64,000 nucleotides of DNA from Proteus appendicitidis (GTDB lineage Bacteria; Pseudomonadota; Gammaproteobacteria; Enterobacterales; Enterobacteriaceae). The stretch's first letter is position 1. Every line of letters starts with the position of its first letter. The notes beneath the pieces are model-generated. The model was not told the origin of the DNA. It ran no database searches and saw only the letters and a program-made list of their open reading frames with translations. The translations under genes were made by a program, and so were the position numbers. Positions 37,660-48,776 of the stretch are shown here, in pieces. The stretch covers positions 1,214,001-1,278,000 of the forward strand of contig NZ_CP127389.1 in assembly GCF_030271835.1 (NCBI RefSeq), in the 5' to 3' direction.

Positions 37660-38295
37660 TTAAGTTAACCACTGTTTCAATATATTAATAATAATAGGTG
37701 AAAAGCTTTCTAGTTTCCCATCATCATTAGGTTTTGCTAGTTCTATGATTAAATCATTAAGTAAATCATCATCTTCTAGTCCTTGACTAGGATCAATTCC
37801 ATTAATAAATAGAATTTGTTCAATAGCGTTTTTTCTTTTACTGATTAATAAGTTATTGGGAAGAGTGCTAGAGCCTAAATTTAGTATTTCAATTGCCTTT
37901 TCAGCACGGGAAGTTACACCATTAACTCTACCACTAATTGAAAACTGTAATTCAGTCTCACACTCATCCATAAGTGGAGTGAGGGGAAGTGCGTGATGTT
38001 GATGAGAATTGCCGCATTGTTTCTTAGCATTGCAACTGGCGATAAGATTAGAGAACTCAAGCGTTTTATTTTGTGCTAATTGTTGAGGTTCGATATGTTC
38101 ATTGTGGCAGTCATGAATTGATTTTATTTGCTGACAACAATGACCACATAAATAGAACTGCTCTTCTAGCAATACTTCTCTTATTTCTGTTCGAATTTCT
38201 GAGGTTAAATCAGCGTATTTTTTATGTTTATTTTGCCTTTTCCATTGAGTTAAACTTGTGGGTTCATAATTATTTCTTTTGCTGATTTTTCTCAA
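37660..38295 (-). CDS. ptuB: PtuB-type HNH nuclease of a Septu anti-phage system
   Basis: A 211-residue TIGR02646-like HNH protein. Near the N-terminus are MRKISKR and LTQWKRQNKHKKY. The zinc-held HNH core follows: CGHC (Cys50, Cys53), HNEHIEP (64-70), NLIASC (Cys88) and KKQCGNSHQ (Cys94). Such proteins pair with PtuA ATPases in Septu defence and in retron Eco7 (Ec78) effectors, where they act as nucleases on phage infection. Its start lies 26 bases inside the ptuA 3' end, so the two are coupled. Both genes are AT-rich and absent from the E. coli order at this place. Confidence 0.8.
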   Translation of the reverse strand: MRKISKRNNYEPTSLTQWKRQNKHKKYADLTSEIRTEIREVLLEEQFYLCGHCCQQIKSIHDCHNEHIEPQQLAQNKTLEFSNLIASCNAKKQCGNSHQHHALPLTPLMDECETELQFSISGRVNGVTSRAEKAIEILNLGSSTLPNNLLISKRKNAIEQILFINGIDPSQGLEDDDLLNDLIIELAKPNDDGKLESFSPIIINILKQWLT

Positions 38296-39694
38296 GTTGA
38301 ACTTCCTTTTTCTTTAGCAATAACCGTGCTTTTACGACTTCGATGTTATTGGTAGAAATCTCTTTTTCTAACTCAGTTAGTAAATCTTTTGCTGTTGCAA
38401 TATCGGCATTTTGAATAGCATCAAGAACATCGCCAATTTGGCTTTGTACTTTTTGATTGATAAAGTCAGTATCCATAATTTCTGACAGTACGCTATTGAT
38501 ATCTTGCCCATAAGGCGAAGAGACTTTTTCAACCTGACCTTTTTCAATGCTATAAACAAGAATATCTTTGTGATCACTGATTAATAACGGAGAGTGCGTT
38601 GTTAATACAAATTGGCAGTTAGGAAAGGTTTTATCCAATAAAGCTATTAATCGTCGTTGCCATTGAGGGTGCAAGTGGACGTCAGGCTCATCAATTAAAA
38701 TAATGCCTTTGCCTTCTAAAGGATTATCCAAAGTTATATTTAAAAGCGTTAAACGGCGTGCAATATCACCAATCATGGCAAGTAGTGATTTTTCACCATA
38801 AGAGAGCTGTTCAATTGAAAAGTGAGTACCGTCTTTAACTACTTTCATTGAAAGATCGGGTGTACGCTCAATATAGATATTTTCAATTGTTGAACTACCA
38901 TCAGATAAGAAAATTTTAATGGCTTCGCGTACCGCAGTGAGTGCTTTATCTTGCAATTTCTTTTGCTCGGCTAACATACTTTGGTAAATTTCACTGTTTA
39001 CATCAGTATGTTTTTCTAACAATTTCATAATGCTTGTGTGAGGTGCCGTTTCATTTTCGATATCTTCACGGTAACGAAACCAAGCAAAGAAATCGGCATA
39101 ATCTGTTTTAGCTTCTAAACTCCCGTTATAACCCGCTAACATATCAAATGGATGACTATTAATAGGCTGAATTGCAGTATTAATTGTTGAGTCATAAGTG
39201 TGGCGAGTTGCACCATAGTAGGCAACAATAGGATAATTTCTATGATACTTTGTTTGTCTTGAGGAAATTCTATAACGGTTATATACGTACTGAGCTAGAT
39301 CAGAATCTATTGCATATGAGCCTAATGCATATTTTTTTGAGTTTTTAAGTGCTGTAATTAATTCTAGTGAGAGATCATCATGATATTTATAAAATGAAAG
39401 ATTGGTTTCTTGTTCGATATCTCTTTTGAGAAAGGAAATTAGGCAATAATCAGACGACACATTAATTTTGGATTTATTTGCAAATTTACCCTGAGCATCT
39501 TTATCTTCAAGCTTCGCTACAAACCAACTTAAACCTGTTGCAATAGCATCTAAAATACTGGTTTTACCCGAACCATTATTACCAATAAACACAGTAATAT
39601 TTGAGCCATTCTTGTTGCCATCTTTTGTGGCTAACGTGATGTCGGCATCAGTAAAAACACCATAATTTTCAAGTCGTAGTTTGCTGATTTGCAT
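38270..39694 (-). CDS. ptuA: PtuA-type AAA/ABC ATPase of a Septu anti-phage system
   Basis: A 474-residue RecF/SMC-like ATPase without membrane segments. It opens MQISKLRLENYG and has Walker A GNNGSGKTS at 38-46, an ABC signature LSYGEKSL near 295, Walker B GIILIDEPDVHLHP near 325-340, and an H-loop TTHSPLL. A charged, probably coiled C-terminal tail (TELEKEIST to the lysine-rich end) follows. PtuA forms ring or horseshoe assemblies with PtuB and senses infection through nucleotides in described systems. No reverse transcriptase or msr/msd RNA lies nearby, so this is the two-gene Septu form rather than a retron. Confidence 0.82.
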   Translation of the reverse strand: MQISKLRLENYGVFTDADITLATKDGNKNGSNITVFIGNNGSGKTSILDAIATGLSWFVAKLEDKDAQGKFANKSKINVSSDYCLISFLKRDIEQETNLSFYKYHDDLSLELITALKNSKKYALGSYAIDSDLAQYVYNRYRISSRQTKYHRNYPIVAYYGATRHTYDSTINTAIQPINSHPFDMLAGYNGSLEAKTDYADFFAWFRYREDIENETAPHTSIMKLLEKHTDVNSEIYQSMLAEQKKLQDKALTAVREAIKIFLSDGSSTIENIYIERTPDLSMKVVKDGTHFSIEQLSYGEKSLLAMIGDIARRLTLLNITLDNPLEGKGIILIDEPDVHLHPQWQRRLIALLDKTFPNCQFVLTTHSPLLISDHKDILVYSIEKGQVEKVSSPYGQDINSVLSEIMDTDFINQKVQSQIGDVLDAIQNADIATAKDLLTELEKEISTNNIEVVKARLLLKKKEVQLEKNQQKK

Positions 39695-39759
39695 ATTGCA
39701 CGCCTATTGATTTTTTCTTTGGTATCAGTCTATTAGAGTTAGTTATCAAAGTACAGATT

Positions 39760-40869
39760 TTAAGCTATCTTCCTTTGGAAAAGATAATAGGCAATGCTAC
39801 CCGTTCCTACTGCAATCACCAATAAAGGCCATAAACTGTGCCATATAACAGTGATGTCGGCATTTTTAAGGTAGATCTGTTTTGTGATATCAGTGAAATG
39901 ACGAATTGGGTTTATCCATGTGGCATGTTGCAGCCAAACAGGCATATTTTCTACGGGGGAAATATAGCCGGATAATAAAATCGCGGGCATCATAAACACA
40001 AAGACACCAATAAAAGCCTGCTGTTGTGTTGAACTTAATGCCGATATTAATAAACCAAATCCTACCAACGATAAGCCATAAATCAACATAGTAAAGTAAA
40101 ACAGCAATAAGGAGCCAGAAAAGGGAATTTGATAACCAAATATACCAATAATTAACACAATAGTGCCTTGAGTAGCAGCAACAACCATTGCGGGAACGGC
40201 TTTACCGACAAAGATTTGCCATGTTGATAGAGGAGAAACTAGCAATTGATCTAACGTACCTTGTTCACGCTCCCGAGCAACAGAAAGTGAAGTCACAATC
40301 ATAACGCCAATGGTAATAATTAATGCAACTAAAGAGGGCACAATAAACCATTTATAATTTAAATTAGGGTTATACCAATTACGAACAACAAGCTCTGTTT
40401 TATTTAGCAAAGAAGGTGTATTGCCTGTTAATTCAGTTTGATAGTTTTGTACGATTTGCTGTACATAATTAGCAGCAATTTGCGCACTATTAGAATTTCT
40501 ACCATCTAGGATTATTTGCAATTTAACCGGGACGCTGCTTTCTAAATCAGCACTAAAATTCTGTGGAAAACGAACTAATAAAAGCGCTTTACGATTATCA
40601 ATAGCCTCTTTTATTTCATGTTCATTTTTAAGCAAAAGAGTTTGAGAGAATGCACTTGCTTTGGCGATACGTTGGGTTAACTCAATAGATTGTTTACCAT
40701 TATCTTCATCAAAAATAGCAATAGAGGCATTGGTAACATCTAATGTTGCGGCAAATGGGAATAAGATCATCTGAAAGATAACGGGCATTATTAAAATAAT
40801 ACGCGTTTGAGGCTCTTGTAATAATGACTGTAACTCTTTCATTATCAGGGTGAGAAGACGATAAAACAT
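39760..40869 (-). CDS. ybhR: YbhR, ABC efflux permease
   Basis: 369 residues from the ATG at 40869 ([17 protein letters not shown]), which matches E. coli YbhR; a GTG at 40875 gives two extra residues. ABC-2 type permease: one N-terminal helix, a large periplasmic domain (about 45-175), then five helices with the [18 protein letters not shown] coupling segment. With YbhS, YbhF and YbhG it forms a tripartite exporter implicated in cation and cefoperazone/chloramphenicol tolerance in E. coli. The ribosome-binding site is GGGAGAG. Confidence 0.93.
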   Translation of the reverse strand: MFYRLLTLIMKELQSLLQEPQTRIILIMPVIFQMILFPFAATLDVTNASIAIFDEDNGKQSIELTQRIAKASAFSQTLLLKNEHEIKEAIDNRKALLLVRFPQNFSADLESSVPVKLQIILDGRNSNSAQIAANYVQQIVQNYQTELTGNTPSLLNKTELVVRNWYNPNLNYKWFIVPSLVALIITIGVMIVTSLSVAREREQGTLDQLLVSPLSTWQIFVGKAVPAMVVAATQGTIVLIIGIFGYQIPFSGSLLLFYFTMLIYGLSLVGFGLLISALSSTQQQAFIGVFVFMMPAILLSGYISPVENMPVWLQHATWINPIRHFTDITKQIYLKNADITVIWHSLWPLLVIAVGTGSIAYYLFQRKIA

Positions 40870-40882
40870 AAACACTCTCCCT

Positions 40883-42034
40883 TTAATCTAATCGACGTCG
40901 TGTTGCTAACGCGGTTAAGCCAATAAAGAATATGGCAGAAACGATCAACAACCACATATCTAACATTAATATCAATGGAATATCGCCAGCTAAAAATAGT
41001 GTTTGTAAGCTACTCACAAAATAACGTGCAGGAATAAAATAGGTCACCACTTGAATAAAAATGGGCATGCTATCAATTTCAAAAACAAAGCCTGATAACA
41101 TAACTGCGGGCAAAAATGCAGCATTTAACGAAATCATTGCGGCATTAAATTGATTACGCGTTAGTGTGGAAATAAGTAATCCCATTCCTAAAGCCGTAGC
41201 TAAAAAGAGCGAGGTGATCCCGCCTAAAATCCACAACGATCCTCGATAAGGCACACCAAGCACAAACACTGTGACGACCATACATAACACCATGACAAAA
41301 CTCCCTAACACTTGGTAAGGAATAAGCTTTGAAAGTAAGAGTTCTGTGCGTGTAATTTGAGTGGAAAGTAGGGCTTCCATAGTGCCTCTTTCCCATTCGC
41401 GGGCAATCACTAATGAAGTAAGAATAGCCCCTACGACCGTAATAATAATCGTCACCGCACCCGGAATAATATAGTGCTGACTCATTGCCGCAGGGTTAAA
41501 CCAATAACGAGGTTCTACTTCAATTAATGGGGTTGTATCAATACCTTTACTGATAGCCTGTTGTTGTAACCATACTTGCCAAACCCCTTTGGTATACGCT
41601 TGCACAAAGTTTGCCGTATTAGGCTCACTGCCGTCGGTGATCACTTGGATCGGTGCTTGGGTATCTTGGCGAGCCAGTAATTCAGCAAAATTAACCGGAA
41701 TAACCACAATGCCACGGATTTGTCCCGCCTGCATTTTATCGATTAATAATTGCCGATTATCGCTAATAGTTGCATTGATATATGGTGAATTCGTGAAGGT
41801 GTAAACAAGCTCTTGTGCTGGTTGGCTTTGTTGATTAGTTAAAATGCCAATATTTAATTTGCTGGAGTCTAAATTAATGCCATATCCAAAAATAAACAGC
41901 AAAGTAAGTGGGATAACAATAGCAATAAGGGCGCTACTGGGATCACGAGTAATTTGCTTTGTTTCTTTTAAACACAGTGCATATAAACGTCGCCAAGAAA
42001 AGCGAACATGAGATGATTGAGCTGAATTATGCAT
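40883..42034 (-). CDS. ybhS: YbhS, ABC efflux permease
   Basis: 383 residues from the ATG at 42034, which has GGGAGCG upstream; the frame is open further but does not match the family. ABC-2 permease paralogous to YbhR, with [21 protein letters not shown] at the first helix and [23 protein letters not shown] as the ATPase coupling region. Its start overlaps the end of ybhF by eight bases, and ybhR follows 13 bases downstream, so it is part of one operon. Confidence 0.93.
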   Translation of the reverse strand: MHNSAQSSHVRFSWRRLYALCLKETKQITRDPSSALIAIVIPLTLLFIFGYGINLDSSKLNIGILTNQQSQPAQELVYTFTNSPYINATISDNRQLLIDKMQAGQIRGIVVIPVNFAELLARQDTQAPIQVITDGSEPNTANFVQAYTKGVWQVWLQQQAISKGIDTTPLIEVEPRYWFNPAAMSQHYIIPGAVTIIITVVGAILTSLVIAREWERGTMEALLSTQITRTELLLSKLIPYQVLGSFVMVLCMVVTVFVLGVPYRGSLWILGGITSLFLATALGMGLLISTLTRNQFNAAMISLNAAFLPAVMLSGFVFEIDSMPIFIQVVTYFIPARYFVSSLQTLFLAGDIPLILMLDMWLLIVSAIFFIGLTALATRRRLD

Positions 42035-43796
42035 GTTTTTCGCTCCCTTTATCATTTTCACTTTCAAGTTTTTTATCGTAATCCAGCACTAGACCAATAA
42101 AGGCATCTTCCATTGAAGGCGTTGGATTATCTTTGCTTGCAACCATTTTTTTCAGAGAATCAGGCTCTCCTGCTGCAATGATTTTTCCTCTATAAACCAA
42201 ACCAATGCGATCACAATACTCTGCTTCATCCATAAAGTGAGTGGTAACCATGACGGTCACTCCTTTATCAACCATACCATTAATATGCAGCCAAAATTCT
42301 CTTCGCGTTAATGGGTCAACGCCTGATGTAGGCTCATCTAAAAAGAGAATATCAGGCTCGTGCATTAATGAGCACGCAAGGGCAAGGCGTTGTTTATAAC
42401 CTAAAGGCAAGGTTTCTGTGATTTGATTGACCATCGGCTGTAAACCAAAGGCAGTTATCATATCGTTGATTTTATCGCGCTGTTGTTTGCCATGTAAGCC
42501 ATAAACACCTGAGAAGAATTTCAAGTTTTGTCCCACTTTAAGGTTGCCATAAAGTGAGAATTTTTGTGCCATATAACCTAAATGCTGACGTGCTTTACCA
42601 GAGCTTTCCTTCAAGTCCATACCTAGCACAAGGGCTTTACCGCTGGTGGGGACTAATAAACCACACATCATTTTAAAGGTTGTCGATTTACCTGCCCCGT
42701 TAGGCCCTAATAAACCGAAAATTTCACCACGTTTCACTTGGAAATTGACATGATCGGTCGCTGCAAATTGACCAAACATTTTGGTTAACTGTTGCGCTTC
42801 AATTACGGTTTCATTAGGTGCGGGGGGGATCTGAGGCATAATTTCAGCTAATTCAGACTTATGAGAAGGACCGCCTCCTAATAAATCTATAAAAGCATCT
42901 TCAAAGCGAGGTGTAGCAGGAATAAGCTTCGCATCAGGTTTACCCAAAGCGCTTAATAATTCAGTTTGATTACTCTGTTTTTTCAGGATCAAACGAACGG
43001 ATTGCCCTTGAATAACGCCATCCGTTACCTGAGGTTGAATAATTGCCTGTTGTAATACTTTTCTACGCTGATGACCTTCAACATTAAGTAGAAAAGAGCG
43101 CCCTGTCATTTTTGCTGTTAAATCTTGAGGAATACCACTATAAAGTAGCTCTCCTTTGTTAAGTAAGAGAATGTTTTTACATTGCTCTGCTTCATCAAGA
43201 TAAGAGGTGCTCCATAAGATCAACATACCATCGCTGGCTAAAGCATGCACCATTTGCCAAAGTTCGCGACGTGCAATGGGATCAACGCCCACGCCCGGCT
43301 CGTCAAGAAGCAGAACCTTAGGGCTACCTAATAAAGTGCAAGCCAGTCCAAGTTTTTGTTTCATCCCTCCTGAGAGATTGCCTGCAAGGCGAGATGTAAA
43401 GCGAGTGAGATCGGTAAAGGTGAGCAGTTGGTGATAAACTTTTTTACGCTCCTCGCCCACAACATTTTTTAAATCAGCATAAAGATTGAGATTTTCTAAT
43501 ACCGTTAAATCTTCATACAGACCAAATTTTTGTGGCATATAACCAAGGATAGCTCTGACATCGATACTCTGTTTTTGTGGGTCCATTCCTAAAATACGAA
43601 TATCACCCGCATCAGGCTTTAATAATCCTGCAAGCATACGAATTAAGGTTGTTTTGCCTGCGCCATCAGGGCCAACTAAACCCGTCACAGAGCCACCAGT
43701 GATGGTGGCTGTTAATGACGAAACAGCGGGTTTTTCCAGCCCTGTAAAGTGCTTTTCAACACCGTGAAGTTCGATAGTGTAATCAGTGTGTTCCAT
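42027..43796 (-). CDS. ybhF: YbhF, tandem ABC ATPase of the YbhFGSR exporter
   Basis: 589 residues from the ATG at 43796 ([10 protein letters not shown]), preceded by GGGGAAAA. Two ABC domains: the first has Walker [10 protein letters not shown], signature LSGGMKQK and Walker [13 protein letters not shown]; the second has Walker [10 protein letters not shown], signature-like LPLGYKQR and Walker [13 protein letters not shown]. Length and sequence follow E. coli YbhF (578 aa). It powers the YbhRS permeases. It lies between ybhG and ybhS in a tight operon. Confidence 0.94.
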   Translation of the reverse strand: MEHTDYTIELHGVEKHFTGLEKPAVSSLTATITGGSVTGLVGPDGAGKTTLIRMLAGLLKPDAGDIRILGMDPQKQSIDVRAILGYMPQKFGLYEDLTVLENLNLYADLKNVVGEERKKVYHQLLTFTDLTRFTSRLAGNLSGGMKQKLGLACTLLGSPKVLLLDEPGVGVDPIARRELWQMVHALASDGMLILWSTSYLDEAEQCKNILLLNKGELLYSGIPQDLTAKMTGRSFLLNVEGHQRRKVLQQAIIQPQVTDGVIQGQSVRLILKKQSNQTELLSALGKPDAKLIPATPRFEDAFIDLLGGGPSHKSELAEIMPQIPPAPNETVIEAQQLTKMFGQFAATDHVNFQVKRGEIFGLLGPNGAGKSTTFKMMCGLLVPTSGKALVLGMDLKESSGKARQHLGYMAQKFSLYGNLKVGQNLKFFSGVYGLHGKQQRDKINDMITAFGLQPMVNQITETLPLGYKQRLALACSLMHEPDILFLDEPTSGVDPLTRREFWLHINGMVDKGVTVMVTTHFMDEAEYCDRIGLVYRGKIIAAGEPDSLKKMVASKDNPTPSMEDAFIGLVLDYDKKLESENDKGSEKHA

Positions 43797-43809
43797 TTTT
43801 TCCCCGCAC

Positions 43810-44796
43810 TTAATGAGAGGAAGCAAATTTTAAGGTGACAGGCATACCTTGGCGCAATGCGTCATCAGCATCCGTTACAACCACTCTGAGGCGATACACT
43901 AAATCGGTTCTTAACTCCGGTGTTTCAACGCTTTTTGGAGTAAATTCGGCTGTTGGTGAAACAAAACCAATCGTACCGTGATAAGGCTTATCTTTACGTC
44001 CATCGGTATAGAGATAAACTTCTCGATTAGGAACAGCTTCGCTTAAGTGAGTTTCACTGATATAAGCTCTGACCCAAACAGGGTTAGTTAATGATACCGT
44101 AAATACTGGGCTTCCAGCCGATAACATAGTACCGGGTTCCACAGCACGAGTTAGCACAGTACCTTGTGATGGAGAAATTAATTGCGTGTCTTGGAGGTTT
44201 AATTCAGCTTGGGCAACGGCGGCTTTAGCTTGCATAACTTGTCCTTTCGCCGCATCAATGTCTTCTTTTCGATAACCATTTTGATATTGATTAAGCTTAT
44301 CTTGCGCTGCTTTTAAGGCGGCTGCCGCTTGATTGCGATTATTTCTTGCACTGTCTAAATCATTGGCTGAAATTACTTTTCGGTTAGCAAGATCTTGCTG
44401 GCGTTTATAAAAATTTTCTGCATATTGCCAAGCAGCTTGCTTTAATGACACATCAGATTGAGCTTGCGCAATTTCTTCAGTGCGATATCCCGCTTCCATT
44501 AAAGCTAGCGACGCAATTGCACTATCACGCTCACCATAAGCTTTATTTAGTGCATTGCGATAGGGCGCATCATCAAGCTTACCTAATAATTGCCCTTTTT
44601 GAACAGGAGCGCCTTCATCAACTTGTAATGTGTCTAATCTTCCAGCCACACGAAAACTAAGGTTGACTGTACGTATATCGACATTGCCATAGAGTACTAA
44701 TTCAGACTCTTTGTTTTCTTCGTAATAATAGATACCTGCAACAATACCGATAATAATCATTAAGATAATAAACAAACTGACTTTTTTAGTTTTCAT
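43810..44796 (-). CDS. ybhG: YbhG, HlyD-family periplasmic adaptor
   Basis: A 328-residue membrane-fusion protein with an N-terminal anchor (about residues 7-25). It has a biotinyl-lipoyl-like half motif ([23 protein letters not shown]), a long alanine/glutamine-rich coiled-coil hairpin (about 85-200), and a beta-barrel end. It would connect YbhFSR to an outer-membrane channel. It is the first structural gene after cecR, 11 bases downstream of it. Confidence 0.92.
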   Translation of the reverse strand: MKTKKVSLFIILMIIIGIVAGIYYYEENKESELVLYGNVDIRTVNLSFRVAGRLDTLQVDEGAPVQKGQLLGKLDDAPYRNALNKAYGERDSAIASLALMEAGYRTEEIAQAQSDVSLKQAAWQYAENFYKRQQDLANRKVISANDLDSARNNRNQAAAALKAAQDKLNQYQNGYRKEDIDAAKGQVMQAKAAVAQAELNLQDTQLISPSQGTVLTRAVEPGTMLSAGSPVFTVSLTNPVWVRAYISETHLSEAVPNREVYLYTDGRKDKPYHGTIGFVSPTAEFTPKSVETPELRTDLVYRLRVVVTDADDALRQGMPVTLKFASSH

Positions 44797-44807
44797 AATA
44801 ACTCTAT

Positions 44808-45506
44808 TTATGCGTGATGGTTGTTAGTGTAAATCTCTCTTAATCCATTGAGTAATAAAGTAATATGAGTCTTTAACGTATTGGAGATAATCTGATACTC
44901 ATTTTTACCAATTCTATCCCATCCTGTTTGTCTTAGGATAGTTTCCCTGACTAAACGAAATGATAGCACTTCTCCCAATATAGCGTGAGTATGTAACATC
45001 GTTGCAGGTAGTGCAGCATCTAAACCAATATAAATAGCTAATAGCTTGTTTACACGCGTTAAAAGAGGCGATAACGCTTGCTGGTGGATCAAGGAATATG
45101 CTTCGGTTGGAACAAGCTGTTCCCTTGCCATAATGCGACTAAGATGAATATTTTCTTTATCAAGCACAAGGCGGGCATATTGCAAAAAGCTATCTGTAAT
45201 AAGCGTTTGCAGTAAAGGGAGATGTTCTGCTGGGTTAGGTCGTTCAAGAAATTCGTCAAGAATGACCACTGTCGGTTCAAAATCAAGACGAATAAGATCA
45301 GCAATATGTTGTGCAACGGCGAGATATAGCCCTTCTTTAGACCCAAAATAATAAGCGATAGCGGCAATATTTTGTTGAGCAGCTTGTGCAATTTGGCGTG
45401 TTGTGGCGGCATCTGGCCCATTTTTACCAAAGATCTCACATGCAGCTTCCAATAATTGTCGTTTTGCTAGTTCACCACGCGTCGTCTTCTGTTGGGTGTC
45501 TGACAT
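44808..45506 (-). CDS. cecR: CecR (YbiH), TetR-family regulator
   Basis: A 232-residue TetR-type repressor. The HTH is at about residues 15-60 ([25 protein letters not shown], then [15 protein letters not shown]). The C-terminal ligand domain is of the CecR type. In E. coli it controls the ybhGFSR and rhlE genes. Here it sits in front of ybhG and divergent from rhlE, with a perfect palindrome between (45720-45733). Confidence 0.9.
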   Translation of the reverse strand: MSDTQQKTTRGELAKRQLLEAACEIFGKNGPDAATTRQIAQAAQQNIAAIAYYFGSKEGLYLAVAQHIADLIRLDFEPTVVILDEFLERPNPAEHLPLLQTLITDSFLQYARLVLDKENIHLSRIMAREQLVPTEAYSLIHQQALSPLLTRVNKLLAIYIGLDAALPATMLHTHAILGEVLSFRLVRETILRQTGWDRIGKNEYQIISNTLKTHITLLLNGLREIYTNNHHA

Positions 45507-45719
45507 AATAGAAGATACCTTACTTAAGTAAAATGTAACAAAACCAATGATATTAAAAACAGCGATAACAAGGCGTATTATATTAGATGATATTGAACAA
45601 TAGGGAAAATTTGTGATAAATAATCAAATAAAGCTGATGTGTAATAAAAAAAGTGTAATCTATTATTGAAAATTATTTTTGTATTCTGAATATAGCAAAA
45701 ACTGTTAGAATAGGGGTTA

Positions 45720-45733
45720 TTAGGTTAACCTAA
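45720..45733. promoter_or_regulatory. Candidate TetR-family (CecR) operator
   Basis: TTAGGTTAACCTAA is a perfect 14-base palindrome in the cecR-rhlE intergenic region. Palindromes of this size are typical operators for TetR regulators. Assignment to CecR is by position. Confidence 0.5.
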
Positions 45734-45774
45734 CAAGGTTCATTCTCTTTCATCACTGTCTATACCTAGAAATG

Positions 45775-45805
45775 ATAGTACCTATAGAGTAATAGTACCT
45801 ATAGA
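45775..45805 (+). repeat. Direct repeat in the rhlE leader
   Basis: ATAGTACCTATAGA occurs at 45775-45788 and again at 45792-45805, a 17-base period. It lies 75 bases before the rhlE start. Function unknown; it could be a duplicated operator half or a replication slip. Confidence 0.6.
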
Positions 45806-45879
45806 TTGACAGTATGAAAGCCCGTCATTTTTAATTTCAATCACCGTGTTATACGTTCTGGTTGTAGGAGACTACTGTT

Positions 45880-47304
45880 TTGACCGATTTTACATCGCTT
45901 GGTTTAAGTGAGGCGCTTCTCCGCGCTATTGATGAACAAGGGTATAAAACCCCAACCCCTATTCAACAGCAGGCGATTGAGCCGATTTTGGCGGGTAAAG
46001 ACGTATTAGCAAGTGCGCAAACAGGCACAGGTAAAACAGCAGCTTTTACATTACCAATATTGGAAAAGTTATCTCAATCAGCAGTAAAAACAAAAGGTCG
46101 CCAACCTGTTAAAGCGCTGATTTTGACACCAACGCGCGAGCTTGCGGCTCAAATTGCTGAAAACGTAAAAGCGTATAGCCGTTATATTCCTATTCGTTCG
46201 TTAGTCGTGTTTGGTGGTGTGAGCATTAACCCACAAATGATGAAGTTACGTGGCGGTGTTGATGTACTGATTGCAACACCGGGACGTTTACTCGATCTTG
46301 AACATCAAAATGCAGTTGATCTTTCTCGCGTTGAAGTTTTAGTGCTTGATGAAGCTGATCGTATGTTAGATATGGGCTTTATCCACGATATTCGCCGAGT
46401 GATTAGCAAATTACCGAAAAAACGTCAAAACTTACTGTTTTCAGCGACGTTTTCTAAAGAGATCACAGGGCTTGCCAATTCACTCTTAAATAACCCAGTG
46501 AGCATTTCGGTTGCACCAAAAAACTCGGCTGCTGAATCTGTTGATCAATATGTTCATTTAGTGGATAAAAAACGTAAAACAGAGTTGTTATCACACTTAA
46601 TTGGTTTAGAAAATTGGCCACAAGTGCTTATTTTTACGCGTACTAAACACGGCGCGAATAAGCTTGCTGAACATTTAAATGCAGATGGAATTAAATCGGC
46701 TGCTATTCACGGTAATAAAAGCCAAGGTGCAAGAACGCGCGCTTTAGCTGACTTTAAAGATGGCAAATTAAAAGCGTTAGTCGCAACAGATATTGCGGCT
46801 CGTGGTCTTGATATCGACCAACTGCCTTATGTGGTCAATTTTGAATTACCGCAAGTGGCAGAAGATTATGTTCACCGTATTGGTAGAACCGGTCGTGCAG
46901 CTGCAACGGGTAAGGCTATTTCGCTTGTTTGTGTTGATGAACATGGTTTATTAGCGGATATTGAACGTTTATTAAAACGCGAAATTCCACGTTTAGCATT
47001 AGAAGGTTACGATCCTGATCCTTCAATTAAAGCAGCACCTTTACATAAAAAACCAAAGAATAATGCCCCGCGTAGAAGTGGTGGTAATCATGGTCGTGCA
47101 GATATTCGTGGTAAAGACAATCGCAATAATAGTCGTAGAGACGGTGATAGCGAAGGTAAAGAGTCTGGACGTAATAAAAATAAAGAAAACTACCGTAACA
47201 AAGATGGCTCTCGTACCGGAAAATTAGGGCCTCGTCGTTCACGTAAAAGTGATGAAGATAGTGATAATCAAAGCCCTTGGTCAAAAGCTAGAAAAGAGTT
47301 TTGA
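45880..47304 (+). CDS. rhlE: ATP-dependent RNA helicase RhlE
   Basis: A 474-residue DEAD-box helicase. Start is a TTG at 45880 behind GTAGGAGAC; the next residues ([16 protein letters not shown]) match the family. Motifs: Q-motif [40 protein letters not shown] and HRIGRTGR. From about residue 385 the tail is rich in Arg, Asn, Asp and Ser, disordered and probably RNA-binding. It acts in ribosome assembly and RNA turnover. It is followed closely by dusC. Confidence 0.94.
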   Translation: MTDFTSLGLSEALLRAIDEQGYKTPTPIQQQAIEPILAGKDVLASAQTGTGKTAAFTLPILEKLSQSAVKTKGRQPVKALILTPTRELAAQIAENVKAYSRYIPIRSLVVFGGVSINPQMMKLRGGVDVLIATPGRLLDLEHQNAVDLSRVEVLVLDEADRMLDMGFIHDIRRVISKLPKKRQNLLFSATFSKEITGLANSLLNNPVSISVAPKNSAAESVDQYVHLVDKKRKTELLSHLIGLENWPQVLIFTRTKHGANKLAEHLNADGIKSAAIHGNKSQGARTRALADFKDGKLKALVATDIAARGLDIDQLPYVVNFELPQVAEDYVHRIGRTGRAAATGKAISLVCVDEHGLLADIERLLKREIPRLALEGYDPDPSIKAAPLHKKPKNNAPRRSGGNHGRADIRGKDNRNNSRRDGDSEGKESGRNKNKENYRNKDGSRTGKLGPRRSRKSDEDSDNQSPWSKARKEF

Positions 47305-47313
47305 GGTTAAAAA

Positions 47314-48246
47314 GTGCGAGTTCTATTAGCGCCAATGGAGGGGGTTTTAGACCCCCTAGTGAGAGAATTACTCACTTCGATTAACGATTACGATCTCTGT
47401 ATTACAGAGTTTGTACGAGTTGTAGACTCATTACTGCCAACGAAAGCGTTTTATCGCTTATGCCCTGAATTGCAGACAGAAAGCCGCACTAAAAGTGGAA
47501 CATTGGTGCGAGTGCAATTATTAGGACAACATCCACAATGGTTGGCTGAAAATGCCTTTAGAGCGGTTTCTTTAGGCTCTTGGGGCGTTGATTTAAATTG
47601 CGGTTGCCCTTCAAAAACAGTCAATGGTAGTGGCGGTGGCGCTTCACTTCTAAAACAGCCAGAAACGATTTATCAAGCAACAAAAGCAATGCGTGACGCA
47701 GTGCCTTTAGAGTTACCTGTATCTGTTAAAGTGAGACTAGGCTGGGATTCTTCAGCGCATAGTCATGAAATTGCCGATGCTGTGGTGCAAGGTGGTGCTA
47801 CGGAAATCACCATACATGGCAGAACAAAAGAAGATGGCTATAATGCGGAAAAAATTAATTGGCAAGCCATTGGAGATATTCGTCAAAGGCTTTCAATTCC
47901 TGTGATTGCTAATGGTGAAATTTGGAACCGTGAAGATGCATTAGCCTGTTTAGCCACAACAGGTTGTGATGCGATAATGATTGGTCGTGGTGCCATGAAT
48001 ACCCCTAACTTAAGCCGTGTTGTAAAAGGCATAGAAGCTAGAATGCCTTGGCAAGAGGTTATTGAATTATTAAAGCGCTATGTTCGTTTAGAAAAGCGCG
48101 GCGATACGACGATTTATCATGCATCACGTATTAAGCAGTGGTTTAGCTATTTACGCAAAGAGTATCCAGAGGCAGATGAGTTATTTAGGCAAATTCGAAC
48201 ACTAAAAACCTCACCAGAAATTGCGGTTGCAATAGAAGCGTTGTAG
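47314..48246 (+). CDS. dusC: tRNA-dihydrouridine(16) synthase
   Basis: A 310-residue flavoenzyme that reduces U16 in tRNA. It starts at GTG 47314 with [13 protein letters not shown], as in E. coli DusC (315 aa). The catalytic cysteine lies in [15 protein letters not shown] (about residue 93-98), with the FMN/phosphate site in ANGEIWN and MIGRGAMN. It follows rhlE by nine bases, so the two may be co-transcribed. In E. coli the gene lies elsewhere. Confidence 0.94.
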   Translation: MRVLLAPMEGVLDPLVRELLTSINDYDLCITEFVRVVDSLLPTKAFYRLCPELQTESRTKSGTLVRVQLLGQHPQWLAENAFRAVSLGSWGVDLNCGCPSKTVNGSGGGASLLKQPETIYQATKAMRDAVPLELPVSVKVRLGWDSSAHSHEIADAVVQGGATEITIHGRTKEDGYNAEKINWQAIGDIRQRLSIPVIANGEIWNREDALACLATTGCDAIMIGRGAMNTPNLSRVVKGIEARMPWQEVIELLKRYVRLEKRGDTTIYHASRIKQWFSYLRKEYPEADELFRQIRTLKTSPEIAVAIEAL

Positions 48247-48268
48247 TTTAAAAATTCGCTCATTCGAT

Positions 48269-48303
48269 AAAAAATAGTGCTAATCAATCAGCACTATTTT
48301 TTT
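48269..48303 (+). terminator. Terminator after dusC
   Basis: AAAAATAGTGCT pairs with AGCACTATTTTT around an 8-base loop, ending in a T-run. Confidence 0.88.
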
Positions 48304-48449
48304 GTCTGCTAAGCCATAATCTCTCTATTTATCTTAAATATAATGTTACTTATCTCCAATAATTGGAAAAAATAACTATTTCGACTTACACTCAATAAGT
48401 GACAATTTTAGGTATGTTGTTTATATCATGACTATTTTTAGGGGGAAAT

Positions 48450-48698
48450 ATGGGAATTATTGCTTGGGTTATCTTTGGTCTGATTGCAGGTATTTTAGCG
48501 AAATTCTTAATGCCTGGCTCTTATGATATTGGTCTGATATGGACCTGTATTCTGGGTATTGTCGGTGCGGTTGTTGGTGGCGCAATTAGTAGCTTCTTTG
48601 GCAAAGGCAAAGTGGATGGTTTTAACTTTGGTAGTTTTGTTGTCGCTGTCATTGGTGCCATTGTTGTACTCTATCTTGCAAAAGTATTTGCAAGCTAA
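48450..48698 (+). CDS. GlsB/YeaQ/YmgE-family small membrane protein
   Basis: An 82-residue protein with three hydrophobic helices and glycine-rich turns (WVIFGLIAGILAKFLMPG, GIVGAVVGGAISSFFG, VVAVIGAIVVLYLAKVF). These are typical of the transglycosylase-associated GlsB/YeaQ/YmgE family. Members are often stress-induced, but their function is unknown. GGGGG lies upstream of the ATG. It is monocistronic. Confidence 0.88.
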   Translation: MGIIAWVIFGLIAGILAKFLMPGSYDIGLIWTCILGIVGAVVGGAISSFFGKGKVDGFNFGSFVVAVIGAIVVLYLAKVFAS

Positions 48699-48727
48699 TG
48701 TTTTCGCATCAAATAGTTATTGATAAT

Positions 48728-48748
48728 AAACCCGCATAATGCGGGTTT
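48728..48748. terminator. Terminator between the GlsB-family gene and sseA
   Basis: AAACCCGCAT and ATGCGGGTTT form a compact stem; it can serve both converging genes. Confidence 0.75.
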
Positions 48749-48776
48749 ACTTTTTCTAAGGCAAAAACCAATTAAA

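Noticed and set aside
37660-39694. Retron (Eco7/Ec78-like) in which PtuA/PtuB are the effectors.
   Set aside because: No reverse transcriptase gene and no msr/msd-like inverted repeats lie on either side; the neighbours are ybhL and ybhR.
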